From NCBI GenBank assembly GCA_900553245.1, contig USCP01000133.1, forward strand, positions 1 through 5,421: a stretch of DNA of 5,421 nucleotides, read 5' to 3'. Under the pieces are notes generated by a model, which did no database searches, was not told the origin of the DNA, and worked only from the letters and a program-made list of their open reading frames with translations. This DNA comes from an uncultured Peptococcaceae bacterium (lineage in GTDB: Bacteria; Bacillota; Peptococcia; Peptococcales; Peptococcaceae). Positions 1 to 5,421 of the stretch are shown here, piece after piece; the stretch's first letter is position 1; every line of letters starts with the position of its first letter. Both the position numbers and the translations under genes were made by a program.

Positions 1-1544
1 AGAGTGCTTCAGCCGCAACGGTGGACATTAACGGACACATGGTGGATGAAGGGGTCAAGATTGTAAATGGCACCACCATGCTCGCCCAAGACAACCTTCG
101 CGATGTGATGATGCTCAATGTTTACGTGGAAAAGAATGACTTTACTCTCACCAACGACGACAAAACCGTCACCATCAAAGGGACGGTGGGGAAAAAGACG
201 CTTTTGGTGAACGACCAAAAGGTGACCTTACCGGTTCCTGCGACCTTCAAGGATGAACAGCTCTGGTTGCCACTGCGGCCTTTGATGGAAACCTTCGGAC
301 AGGTGGAGTGGGACAGCGCCGCTGGCCGCGTTCGCGCCACCTTTGACTACACCCGCTTTAATGATCTCTTGGATGCGACGGTGAGCAAACAGCCGATTCC
401 GTATGAAATTCCAATCAATAGCGGGGTTGGTGCCGAGGACAATCGCGAACCCGTGGATGTGCAGGACAGTATTATTTCCGAGGTGACAAAGGACGGGGCG
501 CTTTTGCGAATCGACAAGGGCAGCCAACCGTGGATTACACCGTTGCATGAAGGCTATAAGCTCTTTGCGGTACGCGCCCAACGCCATGCCTACGCCTATG
601 ATGATTTGGCAATCGCTTGGCAAGAGGAACCAATCGGGAAACCGACCGCCGATGACCGCCCCTATCTCTATGTTCAACCACGCAAGGACGGTGCTAAAGC
701 AGTCTGTGTGGATGAATTCCCTCTGAATATCAATGCGGATTACCAACTCAGCGACGCCACCTATCAGGATGGTAAGCTCATCTGGAGCGTGCTTGAACCG
801 CAAAAACGACAATTAACCGTGAAGTTCTATGATGTGACCCTCGGGCAAACTCGTATCCTGCATGAGTTGATGCTTCCGGACAAGATGGAAAAGGGGCTTT
901 ATTATAGCCATGTGACTGTGGGTGGAAACTATGCCGCCGTTGCTGTGAATCTTCGCGGCAATGGAGAATCCTCCATTGCGGATGTGTATTACTATGATCT
1001 CAAAACCGGTGACAAGAAGCCGGTCGGACGTGGCTACAACCTCAATGTGCCGGAAATCTACGGCGATACCCTCGTGATGATTGCATCCTCCGGCACGCAA
1101 AATACAAATCCGGTACCGGGTGGTGCGCCGGATGAATGGACCCTCAACCCAAGCACTCTGTGGTGCTACGACCTCAAAAAGGGCGAATGGCGCTATGACA
1201 TCGATGCCAATCAAATGAATGTGCCACAAGGCAACTATCAACTCGACATTCCGATTCGACTGGATGACAACCATTTCGCCTTGAAGGTGTACGGTGTAGG
1301 CGATGCCTATGATTTGACCATCGTCAACGTGGAAAAAGGCACCCTTGCCACCACCAAAGACAAAAACGGTGACGTGCTCCGCGCCATGGGAGATGATGGC
1401 CCGGAAGCGGCGATTGCAAAGAATGCATTTGTCATCAAAGACTTTAGCCAATGTCAAGGCGACAACATCGCACATGCCATCACCTTTAACATGGTTGGTG
1501 ACCAACTCCATGAGGTGCTGTATCCCGTTCACTTTGAGTGGTAA
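1..1544 (+). CDS. Secreted stalk-domain (copper amine oxidase N-terminal-like) protein with C-terminal beta-rich region, 5'-truncated by window edge
   Basis: The frame is open from position 3, so the true start lies upstream. The first visible residues, SASAATVDING, look like the end of a signal peptide with an AxA-type cleavage site, so little mature protein is missing. The GTG at 21 is therefore not the likely start. Numbering from that GTG, residues 11-108 match the stalk domain named copper amine oxidase N-terminal: VNGTTML near 15, VNDQKVTLPVPATF at 63-76, then LWLPLRPLMETFGQVEWD at 81-98. This domain is common in clostridial surface proteins and does not imply amine oxidase activity; no catalytic domain is seen. 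Residues about 150-507 are beta-rich, with repeating 'DGKLIWSV', 'VGGNYAAVAV', 'YGDTLVMIA' and 'DDNHFALKV' strands followed by YDL/YDV turns. That suggests a propeller-like fold (inference). The ligand is unknown. The gene ends ten bases before a shared terminator and converges on the kinase gene. Confidence 0.88.
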   Translation, partial: SASAATVDINGHMVDEGVKIVNGTTMLAQDNLRDVMMLNVYVEKNDFTLTNDDKTVTIKGTVGKKTLLVNDQKVTLPVPATFKDEQLWLPLRPLMETFGQVEWDSAAGRVRATFDYTRFNDLLDATVSKQPIPYEIPINSGVGAEDNREPVDVQDSIISEVTKDGALLRIDKGSQPWITPLHEGYKLFAVRAQRHAYAYDDLAIAWQEEPIGKPTADDRPYLYVQPRKDGAKAVCVDEFPLNINADYQLSDATYQDGKLIWSVLEPQKRQLTVKFYDVTLGQTRILHELMLPDKMEKGLYYSHVTVGGNYAAVAVNLRGNGESSIADVYYYDLKTGDKKPVGRGYNLNVPEIYGDTLVMIASSGTQNTNPVPGGAPDEWTLNPSTLWCYDLKKGEWRYDIDANQMNVPQGNYQLDIPIRLDDNHFALKVYGVGDAYDLTIVNVEKGTLATTKDKNGDVLRAMGDDGPEAAIAKNAFVIKDFSQCQGDNIAHAITFNMVGDQLHEVLYPVHFEW

Positions 1545-1554
1545 ACAGCAACAA

Positions 1555-1587
1555 AAAATCCCTTGCAGCATGGCTGCAAGGGATTTT
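1555..1587. terminator. Bidirectional intrinsic terminator between convergent genes
   Basis: A perfect 15-bp inverted repeat has arms 1555-1569 (AAAATCCCTTGCAGC) and 1573-1587 with a 3-base ATG loop. On the plus strand the stem ends in TTTTCTT. On the minus strand it ends in TTTTTTGTTG. It can therefore terminate the stalk-domain gene (stop at 1542-1544) and the histidine kinase gene (stop TAA at 1591-1589). The kinase stop codon lies one base from the stem. The 44-base gap between the two stops is almost entirely this hairpin. Confidence 0.93.
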
Positions 1588-1588
1588 C

Positions 1589-2749
1589 TTATGCACTTTG
1601 GTGCGGCATGCGAGGCAGACGCACGCAGAAGGTGGTGTGACCGTCTGCACTTTTAGCGGTCAGGCTGCCACCGTGGGCGGTGACGATGTCCTTGGCAATG
1701 GCAAGCCCCAAGCCGGCACCACCGGTTTGGGTGGAGCGGGATTCATCCACGCGGAAAAATTTGTCAAAGAGCTGTGCCAGCTTTTCGGCGGGGATTGTTG
1801 GCCCTTCGTTGCTAAAGGCGATGGTGAGGGCATCTGCGGATTCTTCGGCAGTGATGTCAATCACTGTGTCCGCCGTGCTGTAGGTGATGGCGTTTTTGAG
1901 CAAATTGTTAAACACTCGTGCCATTTTGTTGGCATCGCATACAAGATGAAGATGATCCGCTGCATGGAGAGCGATGCGGTTACCGTGACGTTCAAGTAAC
2001 GGATAAAATTCATCCGAAAGTTGAATGAGCATATAGCTCAAGTCGGTGTCACTCACCTCAAGCTGCATTTGTTGCAGATTGTAGCGGGTGATGTCAAAGA
2101 ATTCGTTAATGAGATGCTCCAAGCGTTGGGCCTTTTCTAGCGTGATGTCTACATACTTGATGCGCTGCTCCGTTGGCAAATCCGGCGCTTCTTGTAGAAG
2201 GCTCAGGTAGCCGATGATGGAGGTCAGCGGTGTTTTGAGGTCATGCGCGAGATAGGTAATGAGGTCATTTTTTCGTGCTTCTTCCTCACGTAGTAGGCGT
2301 TCGTGGTGCTCCATGTCGTTGCGAATGTCGCTCATTTGCACGGCAATGTCACCGTATTCCTTTGGAAAGACCAAGGAAGCACTTTTGCCTGTGTGCATGA
2401 ATTCTTCCATGAGGCCACTAATTTCGGCGGTGGCTTGGCGCAAGCGCGCTTTGGTCCAGTAGTGATTGACCAAAGCGAGCAAGGCAATCACTATGACGAG
2501 AATACCCAATGCAGCGGGGAGAAGGGCTTGTTTGACAGCCGTCCAGTGTGGTTGGCGATAGTAGACAATATGGCCTTGTTCGTCCTTCCAGCCACCGTAT
2601 TCAATCATGAAGTGAATTTCAAACCAGTCGGCAATGGCGCCACTTAAGCCGGTATCAAGGGCAAGATAGCCGCCCAGCACCCAGACCAGTCCCACTGCGG
2701 CGGTAATGAGGAGAAAGCGAGAGGATCTATTTTTCAATTTTGTATCCAC
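1589..2749 (-). CDS. VanS-like membrane sensor histidine kinase
   Basis: This is the sensor kinase of a two-component system, about 386 residues from a GTG at 2749. Visible parts: membrane helix 1 at about 12-34, a short extracytoplasmic loop of about 37 residues, membrane helix 2 at about 72-94, then a cytoplasmic linker. The H-box is YLAHDLKTPLTSIIGYL with phospho-acceptor His169. The N-box is FNNLLKNA (about 280-287), the F-box LFDKFFRVD (about 327-335), and the G2 box GGAGLGLAIA (343-352). The run from the H-box through 'EFFDITRYNL', 'DEFYPLLERHG' and 'GGAGLGLAIAK' resembles VanS of VanA-type clusters very closely. Three starts are possible: TTG 2785, GTG 2749 and TTG 2737. GTG 2749 is preferred because VDTKLKN aligns with the MVIKLKN start of VanS(A) as I remember it, and it gives a similar length. 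None has an ideal Shine-Dalgarno; GGGGG lies very close to the GTG. Overlap with the regulator gene implies translational coupling. The sensed signal is unknown, and the loop differs from VanS. Confidence 0.93.
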   Translation of the reverse strand: MDTKLKNRSSRFLLITAAVGLVWVLGGYLALDTGLSGAIADWFEIHFMIEYGGWKDEQGHIVYYRQPHWTAVKQALLPAALGILVIVIALLALVNHYWTKARLRQATAEISGLMEEFMHTGKSASLVFPKEYGDIAVQMSDIRNDMEHHERLLREEEARKNDLITYLAHDLKTPLTSIIGYLSLLQEAPDLPTEQRIKYVDITLEKAQRLEHLINEFFDITRYNLQQMQLEVSDTDLSYMLIQLSDEFYPLLERHGNRIALHAADHLHLVCDANKMARVFNNLLKNAITYSTADTVIDITAEESADALTIAFSNEGPTIPAEKLAQLFDKFFRVDESRSTQTGGAGLGLAIAKDIVTAHGGSLTAKSADGHTTFCVRLPRMPHQSA

Positions 2750-3416
2750 ACCCCCAAACGGTTCTGATGTACTTCGGGTTTTCAAAGGAATCGTTCATTT
2801 TTTCGCGGAGTTTGCGAATGTGTACGGAGATGGAGTTGTTTTTGGTGTAGTGCTCCTCGGGCCAAATGGTGCGAAAAATATCTTCGGCACTGACCACAGC
2901 CCCTTCGTTTTGTAATAGCACCTTGAGAATAGAAAATTCCGTCGGTGTCAGCGTGAGGGGTACCTCGTTTAGGGTACACTCGTGGGTGTCGATGTTCATC
3001 ACAAGCCCGCGATTTTGCAGAAGAGGATCTTGATGGACAGGGGCATTGTAACGTTTGTATCGGCGAAGCTGAGCCTTGACCCTTGCCACGAGCTCGAGGG
3101 GCAGAAAGGGCTTGGTGACATAGTCATCGGCGCCGGTGGCAAGACCGTTGATTTTGTCTTGGGCTTCGCCCTTGGCGGTGAGCATAATGATGGGATATTG
3201 GTACTTTTCGCGGATGTAGGCACACAGCTTGAAGCCGTCTGTATCCGGCAGCATCACATCGAGCACCGCCAAATCAAAGCGGGTGCGGTCAATATGGGCA
3301 AGGGCATCCTTACCGGTGAGGGCGGTGGTCACATCAAAGCCCTCGTTTTTGAGATAGACTGCCACCAAGTTGGCAATATCCTTTTCATCATCCACCACCA
3401 AAATATGCTCTGCCAT
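2727..3416 (-). CDS. VanR-like OmpR/PhoB-family response regulator
   Basis: A 229-residue DNA-binding response regulator, partner of the overlapping kinase. The receiver domain is about 3-118: acidic pocket Asp9/Asp10, phospho-acceptor Asp53 in AVLDVMLPDTDG, conserved Thr80 in IIMLTAKG and Lys102 in DDYVTKPF. The linker ARVKAQLRRYKRY leads to a winged-helix domain at about 134-229, with LTLTPTEFSIL, recognition-helix region NNSISVHIRKLREKM and the C-terminal YIRTVWGCGYKIEK. Length, Asp53 position and these motifs match VanR of VanA-type clusters (231 residues) closely. The ATG at 3416 has an AGGAG at 3425-3429, eight bases upstream. Its last codons overlap the start of the kinase gene, the same arrangement as vanR-vanS. 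Family membership is clear. A role in glycopeptide resistance is not shown because no vanH, vanA or vanX homologue is present in the window; many clostridia carry VanRS-like pairs with other targets. It may control its own promoter and the divergent operon at 3658. Confidence 0.95.
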   Translation of the reverse strand: MAEHILVVDDEKDIANLVAVYLKNEGFDVTTALTGKDALAHIDRTRFDLAVLDVMLPDTDGFKLCAYIREKYQYPIIMLTAKGEAQDKINGLATGADDYVTKPFLPLELVARVKAQLRRYKRYNAPVHQDPLLQNRGLVMNIDTHECTLNEVPLTLTPTEFSILKVLLQNEGAVVSAEDIFRTIWPEEHYTKNNSISVHIRKLREKMNDSFENPKYIRTVWGCGYKIEK

Positions 3417-3454
3417 GGTTCCAGCTCCTTTTTTGAACGATTCTTCTTGGCTCT

Positions 3455-3463
3455 ATTGTAGCA
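3455..3463 (-). promoter_or_regulatory. Extended -10 promoter of the VanRS-like operon
   Basis: On the minus strand there is TGC immediately followed by TACAAT (-10 at 3460-3455), an extended -10 with five of six consensus bases. It lies about 40 bases upstream of the regulator ATG and places the transcript start near 3448. At the proper distance upstream no good TTGACA is visible. That fits either an extended -10 promoter or one that needs an activator such as the regulator itself. Confidence 0.6.
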
Positions 3464-3544
3464 TGCTGTGGGTGTACGTTTATAAATATTTTCTTAATAA
3501 TCGAGGGGAAGACGAAAAAATGAACACCTATTTGTATAAAATCC

Positions 3545-3566
3545 TAACCTTTCTTTAATCTTGCCT
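3545..3566 (+). promoter_or_regulatory. Candidate response-regulator operator: 11-bp tandem direct repeat
   Basis: Two adjacent 11-base units, TAACCTTTCTT (3545-3555) and TAATCTTGCCT (3556-3566), agree at 8 of 11 positions. Direct repeats with an 11-bp period are the usual site of OmpR/PhoB-family dimers. The repeat sits 18 bases upstream of the proposed -35 of the divergent operon, centred near -64 from its predicted start. A related motif, TTTCTTAAT at 3490-3498, lies just upstream of the regulator's own -10. Binding by the VanR-like protein is inference. Confidence 0.35.
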
Positions 3567-3584
3567 TATGGTGCTGTGGCGCGA

Positions 3585-3613
3585 TTGTAGCGGGGCATCT
3601 GCTTCGATATAAT
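3585..3613 (+). promoter_or_regulatory. SigA-type promoter of the membrane-protein operon
   Basis: A perfect TATAAT (3608-3613) follows TTGTAG (3585-3590) with a 17-base spacer. The -10 is consensus, while the -35 matches at only the first three bases. The transcript start would be near 3620, giving a leader of about 38 bases that ends in AAGGAGG (3644-3650). The weak -35 leaves room for activator control. Confidence 0.72.
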
Positions 3614-3657
3614 AGAATAAGAAAGACATATTTGTTGAAAGCAAAGGAGGGAGACCC

Positions 3658-5136
3658 ATGAAAAAGAAGCACTTGGCAATCGGTGCGGTGGTGGCTGTGG
3701 TGTTGGCACTGTGTGCCGCATGGCTGTTTTGGCCGGAGCCCGAGGTTGATCCCGATGAGGAGCGATACAGCAAGCACATGTTTCACGATGAGCAGGTGAT
3801 TTATGTGGACGACAGTGCCATACTGGAACAAGGCGCTCTGACGCCGAATCAAAAGAAGCTGGAGGAGCGTACGCTGTTTTTGGAGATGGAGCGTCTGTAT
3901 GAGACCTATCAGCACTATACGACTTTTGCCGAAGGGATGAGCTCCAAGCAACCGGGGCTCACCGATGAAATGAACGCCCGCTATGCGACGCTTTATGCGG
4001 AAATTGATGGGCCTCTAGTGAGTGCCGGTTCGGGTGAAGAACGTTTTTATGTAACCTTCCACGATATCGACGTACAGGATGATGTGGCGAAGGTGGTGTG
4101 TAGCTACCGCATCCAGCACCCCCATTCCGACAAGCCTGAGCTGGAGGAATCGAAAGTCATCTTTTGGGTCATGGGGCAGAAGGATTGGGTGTATAGCAAC
4201 ATTATCTCGACCGCCGGTGGGATTGACAATGCTGTTTTTGAAGCCCTTTGCGAAAGCGATACTCCCGACGATTGGGACACCACCTATGCCTATACCACGC
4301 TTAAACGCAGCAGCTATGCCAATGACGGCAAGAACTATACCGATTACGACGTTTGGAAAGAGCGTGTGGCGGCAACTGCACCCGAAACCATTGCTGAAAA
4401 AACTGAAGCTCAACCAAATCAGGATCTCGATGCGCTTGCCACACATATTGCCGATACCCGCACCGAGGATGGCACTTATGTGCTGATGGGCACCGAAAAG
4501 AGCCGTGAGGCATTTACGCCGGAAAAACTTCAATACCATGTGCAGATGGGTTTGGAGGAAGAAAACCTTGCACAGCGTTTTAAATTTTCCAACATGGGGA
4601 AGATTCGCACCCTCCTTGCCGATGTTAACAGCACCTATTTTGCTTCTCTGTACAGCGGTGAATGGCGATTGGTGCCACGCGACTGTTTTGTCAGCGACGG
4701 CATCTATGAGGAAGCCAACGCTCGCACCTTGGTGGAGTTGTTTGCGCACCCAAACCTCGGCGTCAATGTCAGCAGTGCCTATTTCAACCTTGATATTGAT
4801 AAGGTACGTATTCGTGGCGATTGGGCCATGGCAGTGGTCAGTCGTAATGAGAATGTCGGCTATATCGGTAATGTGCAACCACAGCTTTATAAAAATGTGG
4901 TCGAAGCCTATATTTTGCAGAAAACCGATGGCGATTGGCGTATTGAAAACATCATCTTTTCAAACGGTGCGCCTACGGATGCCATTAGAACACTGATTGG
5001 GCCGGAAACGAGCCGCGCGGATTGGGAAAAAGACTATTGCTTTAAGGCGCTGCGCCGTGCCGACGACCTTGGCGAAAAGAATTACAGCGACTATATCCAA
5101 GGAAACATCGAAGCACCGGTGCTCGTGATGGAATGA
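3658..5136 (+). CDS. Membrane-anchored extracytoplasmic protein with an internally duplicated domain, function unknown
   Basis: A 492-residue protein that I do not recognise as a named family. The ATG at 3658 follows AAGGAGG with a 7-base spacer. Residues 1-25 are KKK plus a hydrophobic stretch (LAIGAVVAVVLALCAAWLF), a signal anchor or signal peptide. Cys19 sits in LALC, a poor lipobox because -1 is Leu. The rest is hydrophilic and presumably outside the membrane. It contains two copies of one domain, about 70-232 and about 320-482, offset by 250 residues. Matching parts are QKDWVYSNII (174-183) with DGDWRIENII (424-433), DWDTTYAYTTLKR (205-217) with DWEKDYCFKALRR (455-467), and KNYTDY (225-230) with KNYSDY (474-479). 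A spacer of about 85 residues, rich in Thr, Ala, Glu and Gln near 238-256, joins them. The strand pattern with a terminal Trp strand could be NTF2-like (inference, low certainty). It is the first gene of an operon divergent from the VanRS-like pair, so a cell-envelope role is plausible. Confidence 0.93.
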   Translation: MKKKHLAIGAVVAVVLALCAAWLFWPEPEVDPDEERYSKHMFHDEQVIYVDDSAILEQGALTPNQKKLEERTLFLEMERLYETYQHYTTFAEGMSSKQPGLTDEMNARYATLYAEIDGPLVSAGSGEERFYVTFHDIDVQDDVAKVVCSYRIQHPHSDKPELEESKVIFWVMGQKDWVYSNIISTAGGIDNAVFEALCESDTPDDWDTTYAYTTLKRSSYANDGKNYTDYDVWKERVAATAPETIAEKTEAQPNQDLDALATHIADTRTEDGTYVLMGTEKSREAFTPEKLQYHVQMGLEEENLAQRFKFSNMGKIRTLLADVNSTYFASLYSGEWRLVPRDCFVSDGIYEEANARTLVELFAHPNLGVNVSSAYFNLDIDKVRIRGDWAMAVVSRNENVGYIGNVQPQLYKNVVEAYILQKTDGDWRIENIIFSNGAPTDAIRTLIGPETSRADWEKDYCFKALRRADDLGEKNYSDYIQGNIEAPVLVME

Positions 5137-5154
5137 TAAAGAGGAGGAAATAAA

Positions 5155-5325
5155 ATGATTTCATTGTTGTATACCTTGTTTATACCACTAATGCTTTGCT
5201 TGATTTTCATGCGTGTGCGCGATGAACGGTTGACGCTTTCTAACGAAATCAAGGCATTGCAAAATGAAGTGGCTGCCTTACGTAAGGAACTCAAGCAGAA
5301 TCAGTCGACTCAGAATCAACAATAA
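5155..5325 (+). CDS. Small single-pass membrane protein with coiled-coil tail (56 aa)
   Basis: The ATG at 5155 follows GAGGAGG (5141-5147) with a 7-base spacer, an excellent ribosome binding site. It lies only 18 bases after the stop of the upstream gene, so the two are almost certainly cotranscribed. Residues 2-19 form one hydrophobic helix (ISLLYTLFIPLMLCLIFM), followed by RVRDER. By the positive-inside rule the C-terminus should be cytoplasmic. Residues 28-46 carry a clean heptad pattern, L28, I32, L35, V39, L42, L46, typical of a short coiled coil, then a Gln/Asn-rich tail ending QNQSTQNQQ. The stop TAA is at 5323-5325. The family is not recognised. It may oligomerise or pair with the upstream membrane protein, though opposite predicted topologies of their soluble parts would limit contact to the membrane. 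Confidence 0.82.
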   Translation: MISLLYTLFIPLMLCLIFMRVRDERLTLSNEIKALQNEVAALRKELKQNQSTQNQQ

Positions 5326-5341
5326 CTATACCAAAAAAGAA

Positions 5342-5367
5342 AAGCACCTTGCGTTTGCAAGGTGCTT
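5342..5367 (-). terminator. Hairpin with minus-strand T-run, probable terminator of a convergent gene beyond the window
   Basis: A perfect 11-bp inverted repeat has arms AAGCACCTTGC (5342-5352) and 5357-5367 around a GTTT loop. On the plus strand it is followed by CAGACTG with no T-run. On the minus strand the stem is followed by TCTTTTTTGG. It is therefore best read as a terminator for leftward transcription entering from beyond 5421. It may also help pause or protect the 3' end of the plus-strand operon, whose stop is 16 bases upstream. Confidence 0.7.
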
Positions 5368-5378
5368 CAGACTGTATA

Positions 5379-5415
5379 GAAACCCTAATTTCGGCCGAGC
5401 CGAAATTAGGGTTTC
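5379..5415 (+). terminator. Strong 17-bp hairpin, probable terminator of the membrane-protein operon
   Basis: A perfect 17-bp inverted repeat has arms GAAACCCTAATTTCGGC (5379-5395) and 5399-5415 around a CGA loop. It is followed on the plus strand by GTCTTT up to the window edge, so any T-run is cut off. The minus-strand side (CTATACAGT) has no T-run, so the direction is most likely plus. It lies 54 bases after the stop of the small membrane protein. The unusual length and perfection would also fit a dispersed palindromic repeat. Confidence 0.68.
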
Positions 5416-5421
5416 GTCTTT

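Noticed and set aside
21..330. Copper amine oxidase enzyme
   Set aside because: Only the N-terminal stalk domain, which is widespread in clostridial surface proteins, is present. No catalytic domain follows.
813..1571. Long minus-strand open frame (252 codons), and another at 228-812, opposite the stalk-domain gene
   Set aside because: They lie fully antisense to a well-supported coding frame, show no recognisable domain, and are explained by codon bias of the real gene.
1589..3416. Glycopeptide-resistance locus
   Set aside because: Only the regulator and kinase resemble van genes; no vanH, ligase, vanX, vanY or vanZ homologue is present in the window.
3535..3540. TATAAA as an alternative plus-strand -10
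   Set aside because: It has no reasonable -35 at 16-18 bases upstream, and the TATAAT at 3608 is nearer the gene and better.
3658..3735. Lipoprotein signal (LALC with Cys19)
   Set aside because: The residue before Cys is Leu rather than Gly, Ala or Ser, and the hydrophobic stretch continues past the Cys, so a plain membrane anchor or signal peptide fits better.
4015..4878. 287-codon minus-strand open frame opposite the duplicated-domain gene
   Set aside because: The plus-strand frame has a promoter, ribosome binding site, signal anchor and internal domain repeat. The antisense product shows only low-complexity Ile/His-rich sequence without motifs.

Overview
The window looks like chromosomal DNA from a mid-GC member of the Firmicutes, most likely a clostridial lineage. 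The basis is strong AGGAGG-type ribosome binding sites, TTGnnn/TATAAT promoters, a stalk-domain (copper amine oxidase N-terminal-like) secreted protein, and a two-component pair that resembles VanR/VanS of Gram-positive bacteria almost motif for motif. I see no phage, transposon, CRISPR, tRNA or rRNA sequence.

Layout. (1) Positions 1-1544, plus strand: a secreted or surface protein cut by the left window edge just inside its signal peptide. It has an N-terminal stalk domain followed by a large beta-rich, probably propeller-like region. (2) 1555-1587: a perfect 15-bp hairpin with T-runs on both sides, shared as terminator by gene 1 and the convergent kinase gene. (3) 1589-3416, minus strand: an overlapping response regulator and sensor kinase pair of the VanR/VanS family, regulator first. 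(4) 3417-3657: a 241-bp divergent control region with a promoter on each strand and an 11-bp tandem direct repeat that could be a regulator site. (5) 3658-5325, plus strand: a two-gene unit. It encodes a membrane-anchored extracytoplasmic protein built from two copies of one domain, then an unlisted 56-residue protein with one membrane helix and a coiled coil. (6) 5342-5421: two different hairpins in tandem. One has its T-run on the minus-strand side, and the other points along the plus strand at the window edge.

How it may work together (inference). The VanRS-like pair is divergent from the membrane-protein operon and shares one control region with it. The simplest model is that the kinase senses a cell-envelope condition, and the regulator controls its own promoter and the divergent operon. 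No D-Ala-D-Lac ligase, VanH, VanX, VanY or VanZ gene is present here, so glycopeptide resistance is not supported. Gene 1 is convergent and separately terminated, so it is probably unrelated in regulation.
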